Assembly: GCA_900552585.1 (NCBI GenBank)
Contig: USAB01000001.1
Coordinates: 1 to 64,000 of the forward strand
DNA length: 64,000 bases
Direction of reading: 5' to 3'
Origin: an uncultured Coriobacteriaceae bacterium
GTDB lineage: Bacteria > Actinomycetota > Coriobacteriia > Coriobacteriales > Eggerthellaceae
This document shows, in pieces, positions 8,934 to 18,566 of this stretch. Within the stretch, counting starts at the first letter, position 1; each line of letters starts with the position of its first letter. The translations under genes were made by a program, and so were the position numbers. The notes below the pieces were generated by a model. It had not been told where the DNA came from. It saw only the letters and a list, made by a program, of their open reading frames with translations, and ran no database searches.

Positions 8934-9282
8934 TGTGTTGCGCTAATCATGCGTCGCGATATCGGATTCGTCAATACCCCCATTCACATGCGGTTATATG
9001 AAATTCGGATGCCGTGTTATCGATTCGGGCACTGTCTGCCCGCCATCTGGCAGAACGCCCGACCGAACGGAAGCGAGCATCCGCCGACCCGGCCGGCACG
9101 CACACGCGGCCTCCATGCGAAGGGGCATTCCGTTCGCACGGGCACTGTCTCGATCCGGCATCTGCAGAGGCGAGACAACAGACAACACGCTCGCGGGCAT
9201 ACGCCGCAGCGGCAAGCGGTATAGTCGTACAGAAACCATACGGGCGGCCGCAGATTGCCGCCCCTTCAAGATGGGAGGATGC
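8934..9282. other. Intergenic region between cysK and pth2
   Basis: About 350 bp between divergent genes. It must hold promoters for cysK and for the peptidyl-tRNA hydrolase gene. Apart from the candidate cysK operator at its left edge I see no RNA gene, riboswitch or credible small ORF. Confidence 0.4.
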
Positions 9283-9729
9283 ATGCCGGCATACAAGGCG
9301 AAGCAGATGATAGTGGTCCGCCGCGATCTGAAGATGCGTAAAGGAAAGATTGCAGCGCAATCCGGACACGCATGCGTGGAAGCGGTGCTCATGGCCCTGG
9401 CGCGCGAGAAGCGCCTTGACCAAGTGCGCGTGCTAGCAGACGAAAACGGCGCACCCAGCTTCGCCGCGCTCGCCCACCGCCCTGATGACGTCACGCCGCT
9501 GACGGCATGGTTCGATGCGGGCGTGGCGAAGGTATGCGTGTATGTAGACTCCGAGCAGGAGCTGCTGGATCTGGCGGATGCGGGTCGCGAAAAGGGATTC
9601 GTTGTGTCGTTGATCCGAGATGCGGGCATGACGGAATTCCACGGCGAGCCCACCTACACCTGTCTGGCGTTCGAGCCGCTGTTCCCGGAGCAGATTGATC
9701 CGCTGACCGGCGCGCTGCCGCTGTACTAG
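9283..9729 (+). CDS. Peptidyl-tRNA hydrolase, Pth2 type
   Basis: A 148-residue protein with the Pth2 (archaeal/eukaryotic type) layout: KQMIVVRRDLKMRKGKIAAQ at the N-terminus with the conserved Lys, then SGHACVEAVL, and a C-terminal half with LIRDAGMTEF followed by TCLAFEP, corresponding to the family's DAGRTQ and T-x-x-x-GP segments. The usual role is to release peptides from stalled peptidyl-tRNA. The start is set by GGGAGG four bases before ATG 9283; upstream in-frame starts lack a ribosome site. Some bacterial Pth2 homologues are annotated only as DUF2000-like; activity is not proven. Confidence 0.75.
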   Translation: MPAYKAKQMIVVRRDLKMRKGKIAAQSGHACVEAVLMALAREKRLDQVRVLADENGAPSFAALAHRPDDVTPLTAWFDAGVAKVCVYVDSEQELLDLADAGREKGFVVSLIRDAGMTEFHGEPTYTCLAFEPLFPEQIDPLTGALPLY

Positions 9730-9783
9730 TCGCCCGTCCCACCCTTCGCCTGCTGGTGACGACCGGCGAACAGCGGGCCAGAC

Positions 9784-10557
9784 CTAATCCTGCCCGGCAA
9801 GCCAGGCGTCCATCTCCGCGCGCATACGCGCAAATGCCGCCGCCGTTCGCCCATTCGAAAAGGGGCGCGCAAGCATCTGGTCCAGATACCCCTGCTGCCG
9901 CATGATGCGGCGGCTTTCCGGATAGGCCAGCTCAAATGCGAAGCAGATATGGCCTACCACGTAATCCGCCGGATACATGCGCTCGCCGCGCGCAAGCGTG
10001 CGATGCTCCGCAAACCCGGCAAGCGCTTGAGGCGAAACCGGGCTTGCCGCAAGCTCAGCTTCGCTTACGTCGTAGATGGCCTGCACGGGCTCGATGCAGT
10101 TCACCTTCACAATGTCTATCTTGTCAGCATCGCGCACCACGTCGCAGAACCAGCGAGTGCGCTCGTCCATATCGGCCGGCAGCCGGTAGTCGCTATGCCG
10201 CGCCACAGCCGCCCGTATCAGCGCGTCCTGATCGTCGTCCCGTACGAACCGGCGGATGATGCCCTCCGCCCCGAACAGGATGTCCGCGCCCAATGCGGCA
10301 TGGCTCACGGATTCCGCATCCCTGAACGTGCCATACCGCCGCACCTGCTCGAAGCGACCGATATCATGCAGCAAACCGCACAACCACGCCAGGTCAACAT
10401 CGTCCGATTCCCCCGTCATGCTGCAGGCTATGCGGTCGCACAGGTCGGCCACGCGATACGTATGATCAATTTTCAGGCGAATCTTCGGATCCGCACAATC
10501 GTAAGCAGCCGTGTAGGCATCGAATGCCCGGCGCGCATGGAGCCGATCGACCTGCAT
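9784..10557 (-). CDS. HD-domain phosphohydrolase
   Basis: A 257-residue cytoplasmic protein with an HD metal-binding domain: IDHTYRVADL supplies the first His, LLHDIGRFEQ the HD pair, and VRDADKIDI the distal Asp. Such proteins hydrolyse nucleotides or nucleotide second messengers, but the substrate is not evident. The start at 10557 (MQVDRLHARRAF) is fixed by AAAGGAGGT five bases upstream; the longer frame reads through this site. It lies just downstream of the hslO gene and may be co-transcribed. Confidence 0.82.
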   Translation of the reverse strand: MQVDRLHARRAFDAYTAAYDCADPKIRLKIDHTYRVADLCDRIACSMTGESDDVDLAWLCGLLHDIGRFEQVRRYGTFRDAESVSHAALGADILFGAEGIIRRFVRDDDQDALIRAAVARHSDYRLPADMDERTRWFCDVVRDADKIDIVKVNCIEPVQAIYDVSEAELAASPVSPQALAGFAEHRTLARGERMYPADYVVGHICFAFELAYPESRRIMRQQGYLDQMLARPFSNGRTAAAFARMRAEMDAWLAGQD

Positions 10558-10602
10558 ACCCACCTCCTTTTTCAACGGGAAAAATGGCGAAGCCCGGAAT
10601 GG

Positions 10603-11599
10603 CTACTCGGTCGCCTTGCCGGATTCTTCTTCCGCTTCCTGAGATTCAGCCTTGACCCCGGCAGCCAGTAGAAGCTTCAACTTGTCGGGAGACAGCGTAT
10701 AGCGCTTTCCGCAGAAATGGCAGTAGACCTCGGCAGGCTCGCCGTCATCCACCAGGCTCTGCAGCTCGTCAATGCCCAGCGCCAGCACCGCGCGGATGGC
10801 GCGATCCTCGTTGCAGCCGCAATGGAACTCCGCGGGAATGGCCTCCAGCTCTTGGAAATCCAGCCCATCCAGCACGCGGCGCAGAATGTCTGCGGGCAGC
10901 AGACCGTCTTCCAGCATGTCCGTAACAGAGTTGATCTGCGCCAGATTCGCCTCCAGCTTATCGGCTACCTCGTCCGAGCAGTCGGGCATAAGCTGCACCA
11001 GGAAGCCGCCCGCCTGCCGAACACTCGTATCACGATCCACCAGCACGCCCACGCCCACGGAAGTGGGCACCTGCTCGCTCATGGCGAAGTAATACGTAAT
11101 GTCGTCGCCGATCTCGCCGGATGCCAGTTCCACGGAGCTGGAATACGGATCGGCGCCGGGCTCATCGCGAATGACGGTCAGCGAGCCGAAACCGATGCCG
11201 CCGCCTACGTCCAGCTTGCCTTTCTCGTTCGGCGGACGAGGTGTTCCTTTTTGGGTCGGGCGCCAGCCATACATTCGGATGGTTGGCGAAGCCTTTCACC
11301 TGGCCTTCCGTATTTGCCGTTACGGTTAATCCGCCAATGGGACCGTCGCCGCGCACGGAAAGCGTTACCAATTCGCCGGGATTCTTGAACATCACGCCCA
11401 TCATGAGCCCGGACATCATCAGACGGCCAAGCGCCGCCGTGACCAGCGGGCTGGTATGGTGCGCCTCCTTCGCCGCCTGCACGGTATCGCGCGCGGTAAC
11501 CGCGAATGCGCGAATCTGCCCGTCAGCCGCCGTTCCGCGGACGATATGATCGCCGCGCAGCATCTTCTCCGTCTGGAAATCCTTCGTTTTATCTGCCAT
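10603..11599 (-). pseudogene. hslO: Hsp33 redox chaperone, frameshifted
   Basis: Redox-regulated holdase chaperone. The N-terminal part from ATG 11599 (MADKTKDFQTEK, with AGAGGTG upstream) reads to NHPNVWLAP; the rest from NEKGKLDVGGG to the end is in the next frame. The whole span is 997 bases, one more than a multiple of three. The C-terminal zinc switch is intact: CGC and CHFC. The break lies at about 11248-11260, where short runs of T and G occur (A and C on the coding strand). Removing one C would give a continuous 331-residue product, the normal family size. It may be a real mutation or a homopolymer sequencing error. Confidence 0.88.
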
Positions 11600-11838
11600 A
11601 ACGCACCTCTGCATGCTCCGCGCCCGCCGTACGCGCCGGCGGGCTTGCTTTGTCTCGCTTACAGTATGCGCCCGCAACCGGCAGCTGCGAAGTTTCACTA
11701 CAGACGCTGCACAGAGTCTTCCGATAGCGCCGCTGCACGTACGGCACGCCCGACGTTCGCACTCGCAATTCATGCTCGCGGGCATACGCCGAAGGATTGC
11801 ATCGCCGCAATCGCAAATCGGGCGCCCGCACACCGTTC

Positions 11839-12675
11839 CTACTTCTTGCGCTTCCCGCGCGAGCGAACAAGCCCGGCAGCCTTTTCCCGTGCAGCCGAAA
11901 GGCGGGCATCGGTGAAACCGCGAACGCGACGCAGGGCGCTTGCCTGGGCAGCGCTCATCTGATCGATGCGGGGCTGCACCTGTGTGCGCAAGAAGGCATC
12001 GCGCCTGCTTTCGAGAGCTTCGCCTGCATCAGCCGCATTCTTTTCCAGTTTGCTCATTGCCGCGCCCATGCCCGTTTGGCCGCCCGTGATTCGTTCGGCA
12101 AGCTCGCCGGCATGCTCGTTGAAATCGCGGTCGGCATCGGAAACGATCTTCTGGAAATCGGTGAGTGCGCTCACCGTGAGCGTCGCGTCGATCGTGATAA
12201 GGATCACAATCGCATACGCGGCAACCTCGATAACGATCGCCGGAATAGCCGCTTCGATCTGCATCCACAAAGGGTAGATGCCGTAGATGGCAAGCAAGCC
12301 GCCCGCACCGAAAACGGTCGCCGTGGGTATCGAGATGCGGCCATTCAGATTCAGGGGGATGTTGGAATAATCCCACCAGTAGGCATGGAACCACTTTTCC
12401 AGAAAATACGAGGTGGGATATTCAAGCAACATGCTGCCGAAAAACGACACCAGGAAAACCTGCCACCAGGTAAGGGGCGCGCCGACCATGTCGGTAATAG
12501 CCGTTGCCACCAACGTGATTCCCACTACGCCCACACCATAAATGGGACAGATGGGACCGTAAAGAAAGCCGCGCCGGTCCCACTTGCCGGTGCGAATCAC
12601 AGAATGGACGCTTTCGAACACCCAGCCGGCAAAGCTGCACAGGGCGAAAAGCACTACAAGCGAGCTGAACGTCAT
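11839..12675 (-). CDS. Putative ABC-transporter permease family (CmpB-like) membrane protein
   Basis: A 278-residue membrane protein with an N-terminal CmpB-like domain: SFAGWVFESVHSVIR followed by RGFLYGPICPIYGVG, and about five or six hydrophobic helices to residue 175. The family name refers to distant ABC permease resemblance; no ATPase partner is nearby. The remainder is a soluble, basic helical tail ending in RSRGKRKK. The start ATG overlaps the stop of the upstream HD-domain gene (ATGA), so the two are probably translationally coupled. Function unknown. Confidence 0.75.
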   Translation of the reverse strand: MTFSSLVVLFALCSFAGWVFESVHSVIRTGKWDRRGFLYGPICPIYGVGVVGITLVATAITDMVGAPLTWWQVFLVSFFGSMLLEYPTSYFLEKWFHAYWWDYSNIPLNLNGRISIPTATVFGAGGLLAIYGIYPLWMQIEAAIPAIVIEVAAYAIVILITIDATLTVSALTDFQKIVSDADRDFNEHAGELAERITGGQTGMGAAMSKLEKNAADAGEALESRRDAFLRTQVQPRIDQMSAAQASALRRVRGFTDARLSAAREKAAGLVRSRGKRKK

Positions 12676-13178
12676 ACGTTGTCCTTGGGCAGAGGCGCGG
12701 AAGCGGCGGAACGGTTGGAACGCAGGAAGAACGTCTCGTAGAAGCTGCAGTATTTGTCGGCAAGATTCACGAGCACAGCCTCGCGACTTGTGGGAACGCG
12801 CCCGGGCGGCAGCGGCCACATATGGGCACGGATGATTGCAAGCACGGCATCGTTGGCATCGAAGATGCGAGCAGCATTCTCTGCTGCGTAGAGAGGGTGA
12901 CGAGTGGCATGATGCGGGGTGTCCGGGTGAGGCTTGTGCCAATCGTAGAGGTAGAAGTCGTGCAGCAGGGCTCCGGTCACAAGATCGCGCTCGTTAACCC
13001 GCAGGTGAAAACGCTGCGCCCAGCCGAAGGCGCAGCGCGCAACGCGAACCACATGTGCAAGCGTGGTGACGTTGCCGTGCTGGATGAAGGCGCCCATGCT
13101 CTGCACGGCAGGATGCACCAAGTAAGGGCGCGCGAGCTCGGCAAAGCGAGCCGCCTGTATATCGGTGAGGTCGCTCAT
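12672..13178 (-). CDS. HD-domain protein
   Basis: A 168-residue HD-superfamily protein. LAHVVRVARC supplies a His, GALLHDFYLYDWH the HD pair, and VNLADKYCSFYETF a distal Asp. After the HD pair it carries a HHATRHPLYAAENA segment, as in small HD hydrolases that are often annotated as phosphohydrolases. I chose ATG 13178 (MSDLTDIQAARF), though its ribosome site is weak. The stop overlaps the start of the CmpB-like gene, so they form a two-gene operon. Substrate unknown. Confidence 0.72.
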   Translation of the reverse strand: MSDLTDIQAARFAELARPYLVHPAVQSMGAFIQHGNVTTLAHVVRVARCAFGWAQRFHLRVNERDLVTGALLHDFYLYDWHKPHPDTPHHATRHPLYAAENAARIFDANDAVLAIIRAHMWPLPPGRVPTSREAVLVNLADKYCSFYETFFLRSNRSAASAPLPKDNV

Positions 13179-13293
13179 ACGCCCAATGGTAACAGCGTCG
13201 CATACAACCACGCGGCAGCCGCCGCAAAGCCCCGCCATCTTTCCATGGGCAACGGAAGGCGGGCACGCGAAAGACCCCCGCCCTCGTCACCGA

Positions 13294-14094
13294 CTATGCA
13301 CTCGGTGCCGAAGCCGGAATGCGGATCTTCGATACGCCGTACGGCCCTTCTGCCTGGATGGTCAACGTGGCCACACCGTTGATAATTTCCTCAGAGCCGG
13401 GCACCACGCGCCGCTCGCGCGCATTCCGCCGCACGGTGTCCAGGAATTCACGCGGTAGGGCGCTATGCGTATGGCTGCCCAGGTACGTGTCGAACGGCAA
13501 CGCCAGCGCCTTTTCCGCAGAATGCCGCAACGCATCCAGCGTGTCGTGGTTGTCGCAGAACATGAAGCAGTCATCGCTGAACGAGTCACCGGAAAGCAGC
13601 AGGCGATCCTCCTCCACCAGCAGCCCGATCTCGCCCTTCGTGTGGCCGGGCAATGAGATGACGCTCACGTGCACGCCGCCCAAATCGAAGCGCTCTTCGC
13701 CGTTAAGCGGATGCATGACGGTCTTGGGCGGGGCTATGAATTCGTCTTTGGCGCTCTTGGGCATGCCGTTTGCAATCCCCAGCTGGAAAAACGTGGAAAG
13801 GCGCATCATGCGGCTGTTCGCATTCCGGTACGCAGGCAAGTCGGCAGCGCTGATCCACGCCTCTTCGAACCGCCAGTTGCCCTGCACGTGATCCAGATGG
13901 CCATGCGTGTTGATAACGCGGTAGGGGACGGCAACGTTTTCATCTACCCAGCCCCGATTGTCGCCAACGCCGTAACCCGTATCCACCACGATGGCAGAAT
14001 CACGCCCTTCGATAACGCTGAAATACGTAGGGTCGGGAACATCCACCTCCCGAATATGCCGAACATGGATACTTGCCTGGAACACCTCGTGCAT
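13294..14094 (-). CDS. MBL-fold metallo-hydrolase
   Basis: A 266-residue metallo-beta-lactamase-fold protein. The zinc motif THGHLDH is intact, followed by SLPGHTKGEIGLL, GDSF and a late His in YLGSHTHS. This is the glyoxalase II/hydrolase-type layout, so it is probably a thioester, lactone or phosphodiester hydrolase rather than a beta-lactamase. The start at 14094 is fixed by AAGGAGG seven bases upstream; a longer frame begins before the site. It is monocistronic as far as can be seen. Confidence 0.85.
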   Translation of the reverse strand: MHEVFQASIHVRHIREVDVPDPTYFSVIEGRDSAIVVDTGYGVGDNRGWVDENVAVPYRVINTHGHLDHVQGNWRFEEAWISAADLPAYRNANSRMMRLSTFFQLGIANGMPKSAKDEFIAPPKTVMHPLNGEERFDLGGVHVSVISLPGHTKGEIGLLVEEDRLLLSGDSFSDDCFMFCDNHDTLDALRHSAEKALALPFDTYLGSHTHSALPREFLDTVRRNARERRVVPGSEEIINGVATLTIQAEGPYGVSKIRIPASAPSA

Positions 14095-14356
14095 ATACGC
14101 CTCCTTCTGCCGCGCCCCATAATACGCGCGCATGGATCCCGTCAGGGCTCATGCGCGCAAGCATTCCGCTCTATATCGGGCTTGCCGATAACCGAAGGCA
14201 GATATCGCCTTCGCACCCCGCTTTCATGCCACACAGCCCGAGTTCGCACAATCTTTGCCTTCGCGTCCCATTTGCGCACCACTTGCAGGCAACGACGATG
14301 CTATCGTTTGAAGCAGAGAAACGCTTTGGCTGCCGATACGAAAGAAGGGCCGCAGC

Positions 14357-16312
14357 ATGTCCGACATAATCGAGCAAGGAGATACGGTCAGGGTCGAAAG
14401 CGGTAGGAACGCCGGCGAATACGGGCAGGTGCTGGGATTCAAGAAGAAGCACGTGCTGGTGGACTTGACCGGCGAAGGCAACCCGGAAACTGCCCAGAAG
14501 TACCGCGAGTCATCCCTTTCCGTCATTCCGCCGACGGTGCTCGACCAAGATGACCTGCGGCAGCTGTGTCGCTTCGAAGTTCCGCCGAGCAGGCTGCGCG
14601 GCAGCAGCGAATATGCTCCGCTGGAAACGAACGCGCATTACCAGATGACGTTGGACGATTTGCGCGCAGCACTGCGGAATATCAGGGATCACGGTGGCCC
14701 AGACAGCCAAGAAGCACTTGACTGGTATTTCCAGACATTCGAACAATTCGGCGATGAACTGGGAATTTGGCAGTACATAGACGGCCAGGCAGTATTCGGC
14801 CAAAAAGACGCTCGGGAAATTCCCGGCATTCCCAACGCACGCAGCATTTTCTCCGACATCTACGACGAGCTGCAGTGCCGCTACGATTACGGAGAGCAGA
14901 GTGCCTCGTTCGAAGAGCTGCTGAGTTGGATCGATGCCTACCAGGCCGATTGCAACAAGCCGCTGGCAGAGCGTCGACTGAGTAATCGACAGAAAGAAAC
15001 CTTCCTGAACTGCTGGGACATGAGCAAGGTCGAGGCAACCGACATCCCCGGCATCCGGGATTTGTACGTGAAAACGGTTAACGAACTTGCTGCCGCCGAT
15101 AATCCCATAGGTCTTTACCAGAAGGCGTACGCCTGCTACGGAGACGGCTGCGCCGGCTTCGAACAGGACTGGCAAGCATCCCGCGACTGCCTGCTGAAAC
15201 TGGAAGAGATTGCCCCCAGCTCGCTGTACGCCAACACGCTCGGTTACCTGTATTACTACGGCCGCTGCACGCAGGGCACACCGGAATACGACAAGGCGTT
15301 CTACTGGTTCTCCATTGGCGCCGCCGGCGGCAACTACGAATCGCGCTACAAGCTGTCCGACATGTTCAAGGCGGGAAAGGGCTGTCCGCAAGACACGGAG
15401 ATCGCAGCGCATATTATCTGGGACCTGTTCAACGAGAACCTGCCGTACTTCTGCGCAGGGCACAGCCTCAGCAAATTCGCCGACATCGCACTGCGTGCCG
15501 GCAACCTGGAGGCAAGCGGCCCATACGGTGTGCCCGATTACGACAGCGCATACGCATACTATCTCATGGCCCGCCTTGCCATCCGCATGCGACGGCAGAC
15601 ATGCGACTATTACGGCGATACCTCCGTGGAACGCAACATCGACGATGCCCTGATCAGCGCGCGACCGAAGACTTCGTACGCGGAAAAACAGGACCGCATA
15701 TCGTTCGACGAGAGCACCCTACCCCGCCTGCTGCGATTCGCACTGGGCGGCGGACGGCGCATAGAGATGGATTACCGCTGGAAGGATACGGACAAGGGAA
15801 ACCTGAAACTCACGTTCCGCGTGCAGAACAGGCAGGCCGACCTGGACGCCCATACCCACTACGCCGCGAAATTCCCCGTACTGATTCCCGAAGCCCACTT
15901 CTGCGGCATGTGCGAGAAGCTGGTGGTGCGAGGCACCGTGCAGCGGTCGGCCGCATACGGCCTTGTCGGGAAAAGAGGCACCATCGTATTCGACGACATG
16001 GGTAACGATTGGGGCAGCTTCGGCAAGCTGGCGCTGTACGGCAAGCTGACGGGCATTCTGCACGGCGCGTTCACCGTGAACTGCAAGAAGCTTTCCGGTA
16101 AGCAGCGGCGCTATGCATCCGTGAGCTTCGACGATCCCGAGCGCACTTGGAACTACCTATGCGACGACGAATCCGTCCGCGTCGGCGATACCGTGTGCGT
16201 TCCCTGGGGCGACACAGAGCGCGAAGGAAGCGTTGCGCGCATCACCTGGCGCTATGACAGCGAGATGGAGCTGTTCCGCCGCGATTACAAGCGCGTCATA
16301 GAAAAGCGGTGA
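14357..16312 (+). CDS. Large orphan protein with KOW-like N-terminus and Sel1-like repeats
   Basis: I do not recognise this 651-residue family. Residues about 7-40 (GDTVRVESGRNAGEYG, then a VLVDL strand) look like a KOW/SH3-type small barrel. Residues about 255-350 show Sel1/TPR-type helical repeats (ANTLGYLYYYG, KAFYWFSIGAAGGNYESRYKLSDMFKAGKGC). The C-terminal third (about 480-651) is beta-rich and cysteine-containing, with a second GD-type barrel near VRVGDTVCVPWGD. No signal peptide or membrane segment is visible. The start has a weak AGAAGG-type site. Sel1 repeats usually mediate protein contacts. It is followed by an intrinsic terminator and seems monocistronic. Confidence 0.7.
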   Translation: MSDIIEQGDTVRVESGRNAGEYGQVLGFKKKHVLVDLTGEGNPETAQKYRESSLSVIPPTVLDQDDLRQLCRFEVPPSRLRGSSEYAPLETNAHYQMTLDDLRAALRNIRDHGGPDSQEALDWYFQTFEQFGDELGIWQYIDGQAVFGQKDAREIPGIPNARSIFSDIYDELQCRYDYGEQSASFEELLSWIDAYQADCNKPLAERRLSNRQKETFLNCWDMSKVEATDIPGIRDLYVKTVNELAAADNPIGLYQKAYACYGDGCAGFEQDWQASRDCLLKLEEIAPSSLYANTLGYLYYYGRCTQGTPEYDKAFYWFSIGAAGGNYESRYKLSDMFKAGKGCPQDTEIAAHIIWDLFNENLPYFCAGHSLSKFADIALRAGNLEASGPYGVPDYDSAYAYYLMARLAIRMRRQTCDYYGDTSVERNIDDALISARPKTSYAEKQDRISFDESTLPRLLRFALGGGRRIEMDYRWKDTDKGNLKLTFRVQNRQADLDAHTHYAAKFPVLIPEAHFCGMCEKLVVRGTVQRSAAYGLVGKRGTIVFDDMGNDWGSFGKLALYGKLTGILHGAFTVNCKKLSGKQRRYASVSFDDPERTWNYLCDDESVRVGDTVCVPWGDTEREGSVARITWRYDSEMELFRRDYKRVIEKR

Positions 16313-16458
16313 AGGGGCGTCGTGTCGCCCCCGCCTGGCGCAAGCGAACCATGGAGGATTTGTGGCTGAAGAATATCGCCGCTTACGAAGCCTGCGAACC
16401 ATATGCTAGTTTTTGCATTCCAAGAATAGAAGCGCAGTGAGGCCAGGTACGTGTTATG

Positions 16459-16502
16459 CGGAGGGGGTCGCAACGAGCAGGTTGCGACCCCCTCCTTTTT
16501 TC
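16459..16502 (+). terminator. Strong intrinsic terminator
   Basis: A 14-bp perfect stem GGAGGGGGTCGCAA / TTGCGACCCCCTCC with an 8-base loop is followed by a run of T. It lies 146 bp after the Sel1-like orphan and only 34 bp before the MFS-CBS start, so it could also act as an attenuator for that gene. Confidence 0.85.
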
Positions 16503-16535
16503 TGCCGTACCCCCTCAAAAAGAGAAGGGAGAACA

Positions 16536-18491
16536 TTGACTGTCAACACCAACGATATGCAATCGAACGCACAGGCGTCCCAAGGAGGCGCCCCTGCCGC
16601 CCACGTTAAGGTGAAGAGCCCGCTTCTTGCCCTGATGGGTTTTCTGCTGGGCGGCTTCACGGGCATGTACAGCGAAACAGCGCTGAATATTGCCCTTCCG
16701 CAGCTGACGCAGGCCTTCGGTATCGGAACCGGCCTGGCACAGTGGCTGGTCATCGGCTACATGCTGGTCATCGGCATCGTACTGCCGCTTTCCAGTCTCC
16801 TTACAAAATGGTTCCCCGCCCGCAAGATTGCGCTGTTTGCCCTGAGCGCATTCTTTATTGGGTCTCTGATCAGCGGATTCGGCTCCACATTCGCCATCGT
16901 GCTGGCAGGACGCTGCATTCAGGGTATCGGTACCGGACTGGTGCTGCCACTCATGTTCGCCATGGTCATGGAGGTGGTTCCGCCGAACCGCATCGGCTCC
17001 GCCATGGGAACGGTTACGCTGGTCATCATGTTCGCCCCCGCCGTGGGCCCAACGCTTGCCGGCATACTGTGCGGTGTGGGATCGTGGCGCCTGATCTTCT
17101 TCAGCTTCGCCGTGATTCTCGCCTTCGCCATCTTCTTCCTGGCACGCTTCGGCGTGAATCCCTACCAGCTTACAAAGCCGCGCATTGACGGGGCATCCAT
17201 CTTGCTTTCCACGCTGGCCTTCGGCGGCATCGTGCTGGGAACGGGCATGGCCAGCCTGTACGGATGGCTGTCCGTGATGGTGCTGACGTCCTTGGCGGTC
17301 GGCATCGTCTGCCTGGTGCTGTATGCACGCCGCCAGCTTGCCCTGAAGGCGCCCGTGCTGAACCTGCATGCTCTGAGCGTGCCCGGATTCCGCCTGGGCT
17401 GCATGATGGTCATGCTGAATTTCGGCATCACGTTGACAATTATGTACCTGCTGCCGCAGTACTACCAGAATTCCCTGATGGTGCCGGTGGCGATGACCGG
17501 CTTGCTGCTGCTGCCCGGCGGCGTGGTGAACGCCCTCGTCAGCTTGGCGGCGGGTCGTATCTACGACCGTGTGGGTGCGCGTATACCCGCCCTTCTGGGC
17601 TTCACGTTCTCGTGTGCCGCGGGAATCATGCTGCTGTTCGCCGATGCCCAAACCCCGATTGCCTACGTGGTGGCAAGCAACATCATCATAATGGTGGGCG
17701 TGCCCATGGCCATGTCTCCCGTGCAGACGCATGCCCTGTCGGCGCTTCCGCACCAGCTTTCCACGGACGGCAGCACCATCATGAACACGTTGCAACAGGT
17801 CGTTGGCGCCGTAAGCACCGCGCTTGCCACCAGCCTGCTGGTATCGGGCCGCGCGGCGGCGGCAGGTGCCGGGAACCAAGTGGCATTTGCAAACGGTTCG
17901 CATTGGGGCTTCATCTTCGCGCTGGCCATGGCCCTGGTAGGACTGGTGCTGGCAACGCGCCTGAAGGCGCCCGAACGCGGCCGCGCCGCAGCACCGCAGG
18001 CCAAGACCATTGAAGCAACCGAGGCAACGGTGCGCGACCTGATGAAGACGGACGTGTTCACGCTGCATGAAGGCCAGACGGCCTACGAGGCGCTGCGCCT
18101 GTTCTCCGAAAAGGGGATCTCCGGCGCACCTGTGGTGAACGCGCACGGCAAACTGACCGGATTCGTGTCCGACGGCGACGTTATGGGGCTACTGGCCGAC
18201 CAGGTGCCCACGTTCACGAATCCGTATTCCCTGGTGGTCATCGAGCGGAACAACACCAGCTTCGCCTCGCGCATGCAAGACGTCATGAATACGAACGTGG
18301 AGGATATCGCCACGAAGAGCGTGCTTTCCGTGAACGTGGACGACAGCTTGGCAAAGGCCTGCGAACTGCTGGTATCGCGCCACCTGAAGAAGGCGCCCGT
18401 GCTGGAAGGCGGCAAGATGGTGGGCATCCTGAATCGATCGAACATCACGAAGTATTCCGTGGACAACTACAGCAACGAAGCGAACCGCTAG
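16536..18491 (+). CDS. MFS multidrug-type transporter fused to tandem CBS domains
   Basis: A 651-residue membrane protein. The first ~475 residues form a 14-helix DHA2-type major facilitator: TALNIALPQLTQAF, the QWLVIGYML helix, and RCIQGIGTGLVLPL (antiporter motif region). After a short linker, residues about 499-645 form two CBS modules (VRDLMKTDVFTL, then MQDVMNTNVEDI), which normally bind adenine nucleotides. I chose TTG 16536 because GGGAG lies four bases upstream; ATG 16557 is possible but 25 bases from that site. Fusion of CBS pairs to an MFS carrier is uncommon and suggests gating by energy state. Substrate unknown. Confidence 0.88.
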   Translation: MTVNTNDMQSNAQASQGGAPAAHVKVKSPLLALMGFLLGGFTGMYSETALNIALPQLTQAFGIGTGLAQWLVIGYMLVIGIVLPLSSLLTKWFPARKIALFALSAFFIGSLISGFGSTFAIVLAGRCIQGIGTGLVLPLMFAMVMEVVPPNRIGSAMGTVTLVIMFAPAVGPTLAGILCGVGSWRLIFFSFAVILAFAIFFLARFGVNPYQLTKPRIDGASILLSTLAFGGIVLGTGMASLYGWLSVMVLTSLAVGIVCLVLYARRQLALKAPVLNLHALSVPGFRLGCMMVMLNFGITLTIMYLLPQYYQNSLMVPVAMTGLLLLPGGVVNALVSLAAGRIYDRVGARIPALLGFTFSCAAGIMLLFADAQTPIAYVVASNIIIMVGVPMAMSPVQTHALSALPHQLSTDGSTIMNTLQQVVGAVSTALATSLLVSGRAAAAGAGNQVAFANGSHWGFIFALAMALVGLVLATRLKAPERGRAAAPQAKTIEATEATVRDLMKTDVFTLHEGQTAYEALRLFSEKGISGAPVVNAHGKLTGFVSDGDVMGLLADQVPTFTNPYSLVVIERNNTSFASRMQDVMNTNVEDIATKSVLSVNVDDSLAKACELLVSRHLKKAPVLEGGKMVGILNRSNITKYSVDNYSNEANR

Positions 18492-18520
18492 CCCGGCACA
18501 AACGCTCCGAATCTTGCCAT

Positions 18521-18559
18521 GCCCCGTATCGCCGTTCGCGGCGGAACGGGGCTTCTTTA
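18521..18559. terminator. Bidirectional-looking terminator between convergent genes
   Basis: The stem GCCCCGT / ACGGGGC encloses a second CGCCG / CGGCG stem, followed by TTCTTTATT on the plus strand. It sits between the convergent MFS-CBS and SLC13-like genes. Confidence 0.75.
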
Positions 18560-18566
18560 TTGGAGA

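Noticed and set aside
16515..18146. 543-codon open frame opposite the MFS-CBS gene
   Set aside because: It is Gln/His/Arg-rich, antisense to a clearly conserved membrane protein, and typical of shadow frames in GC-rich DNA.
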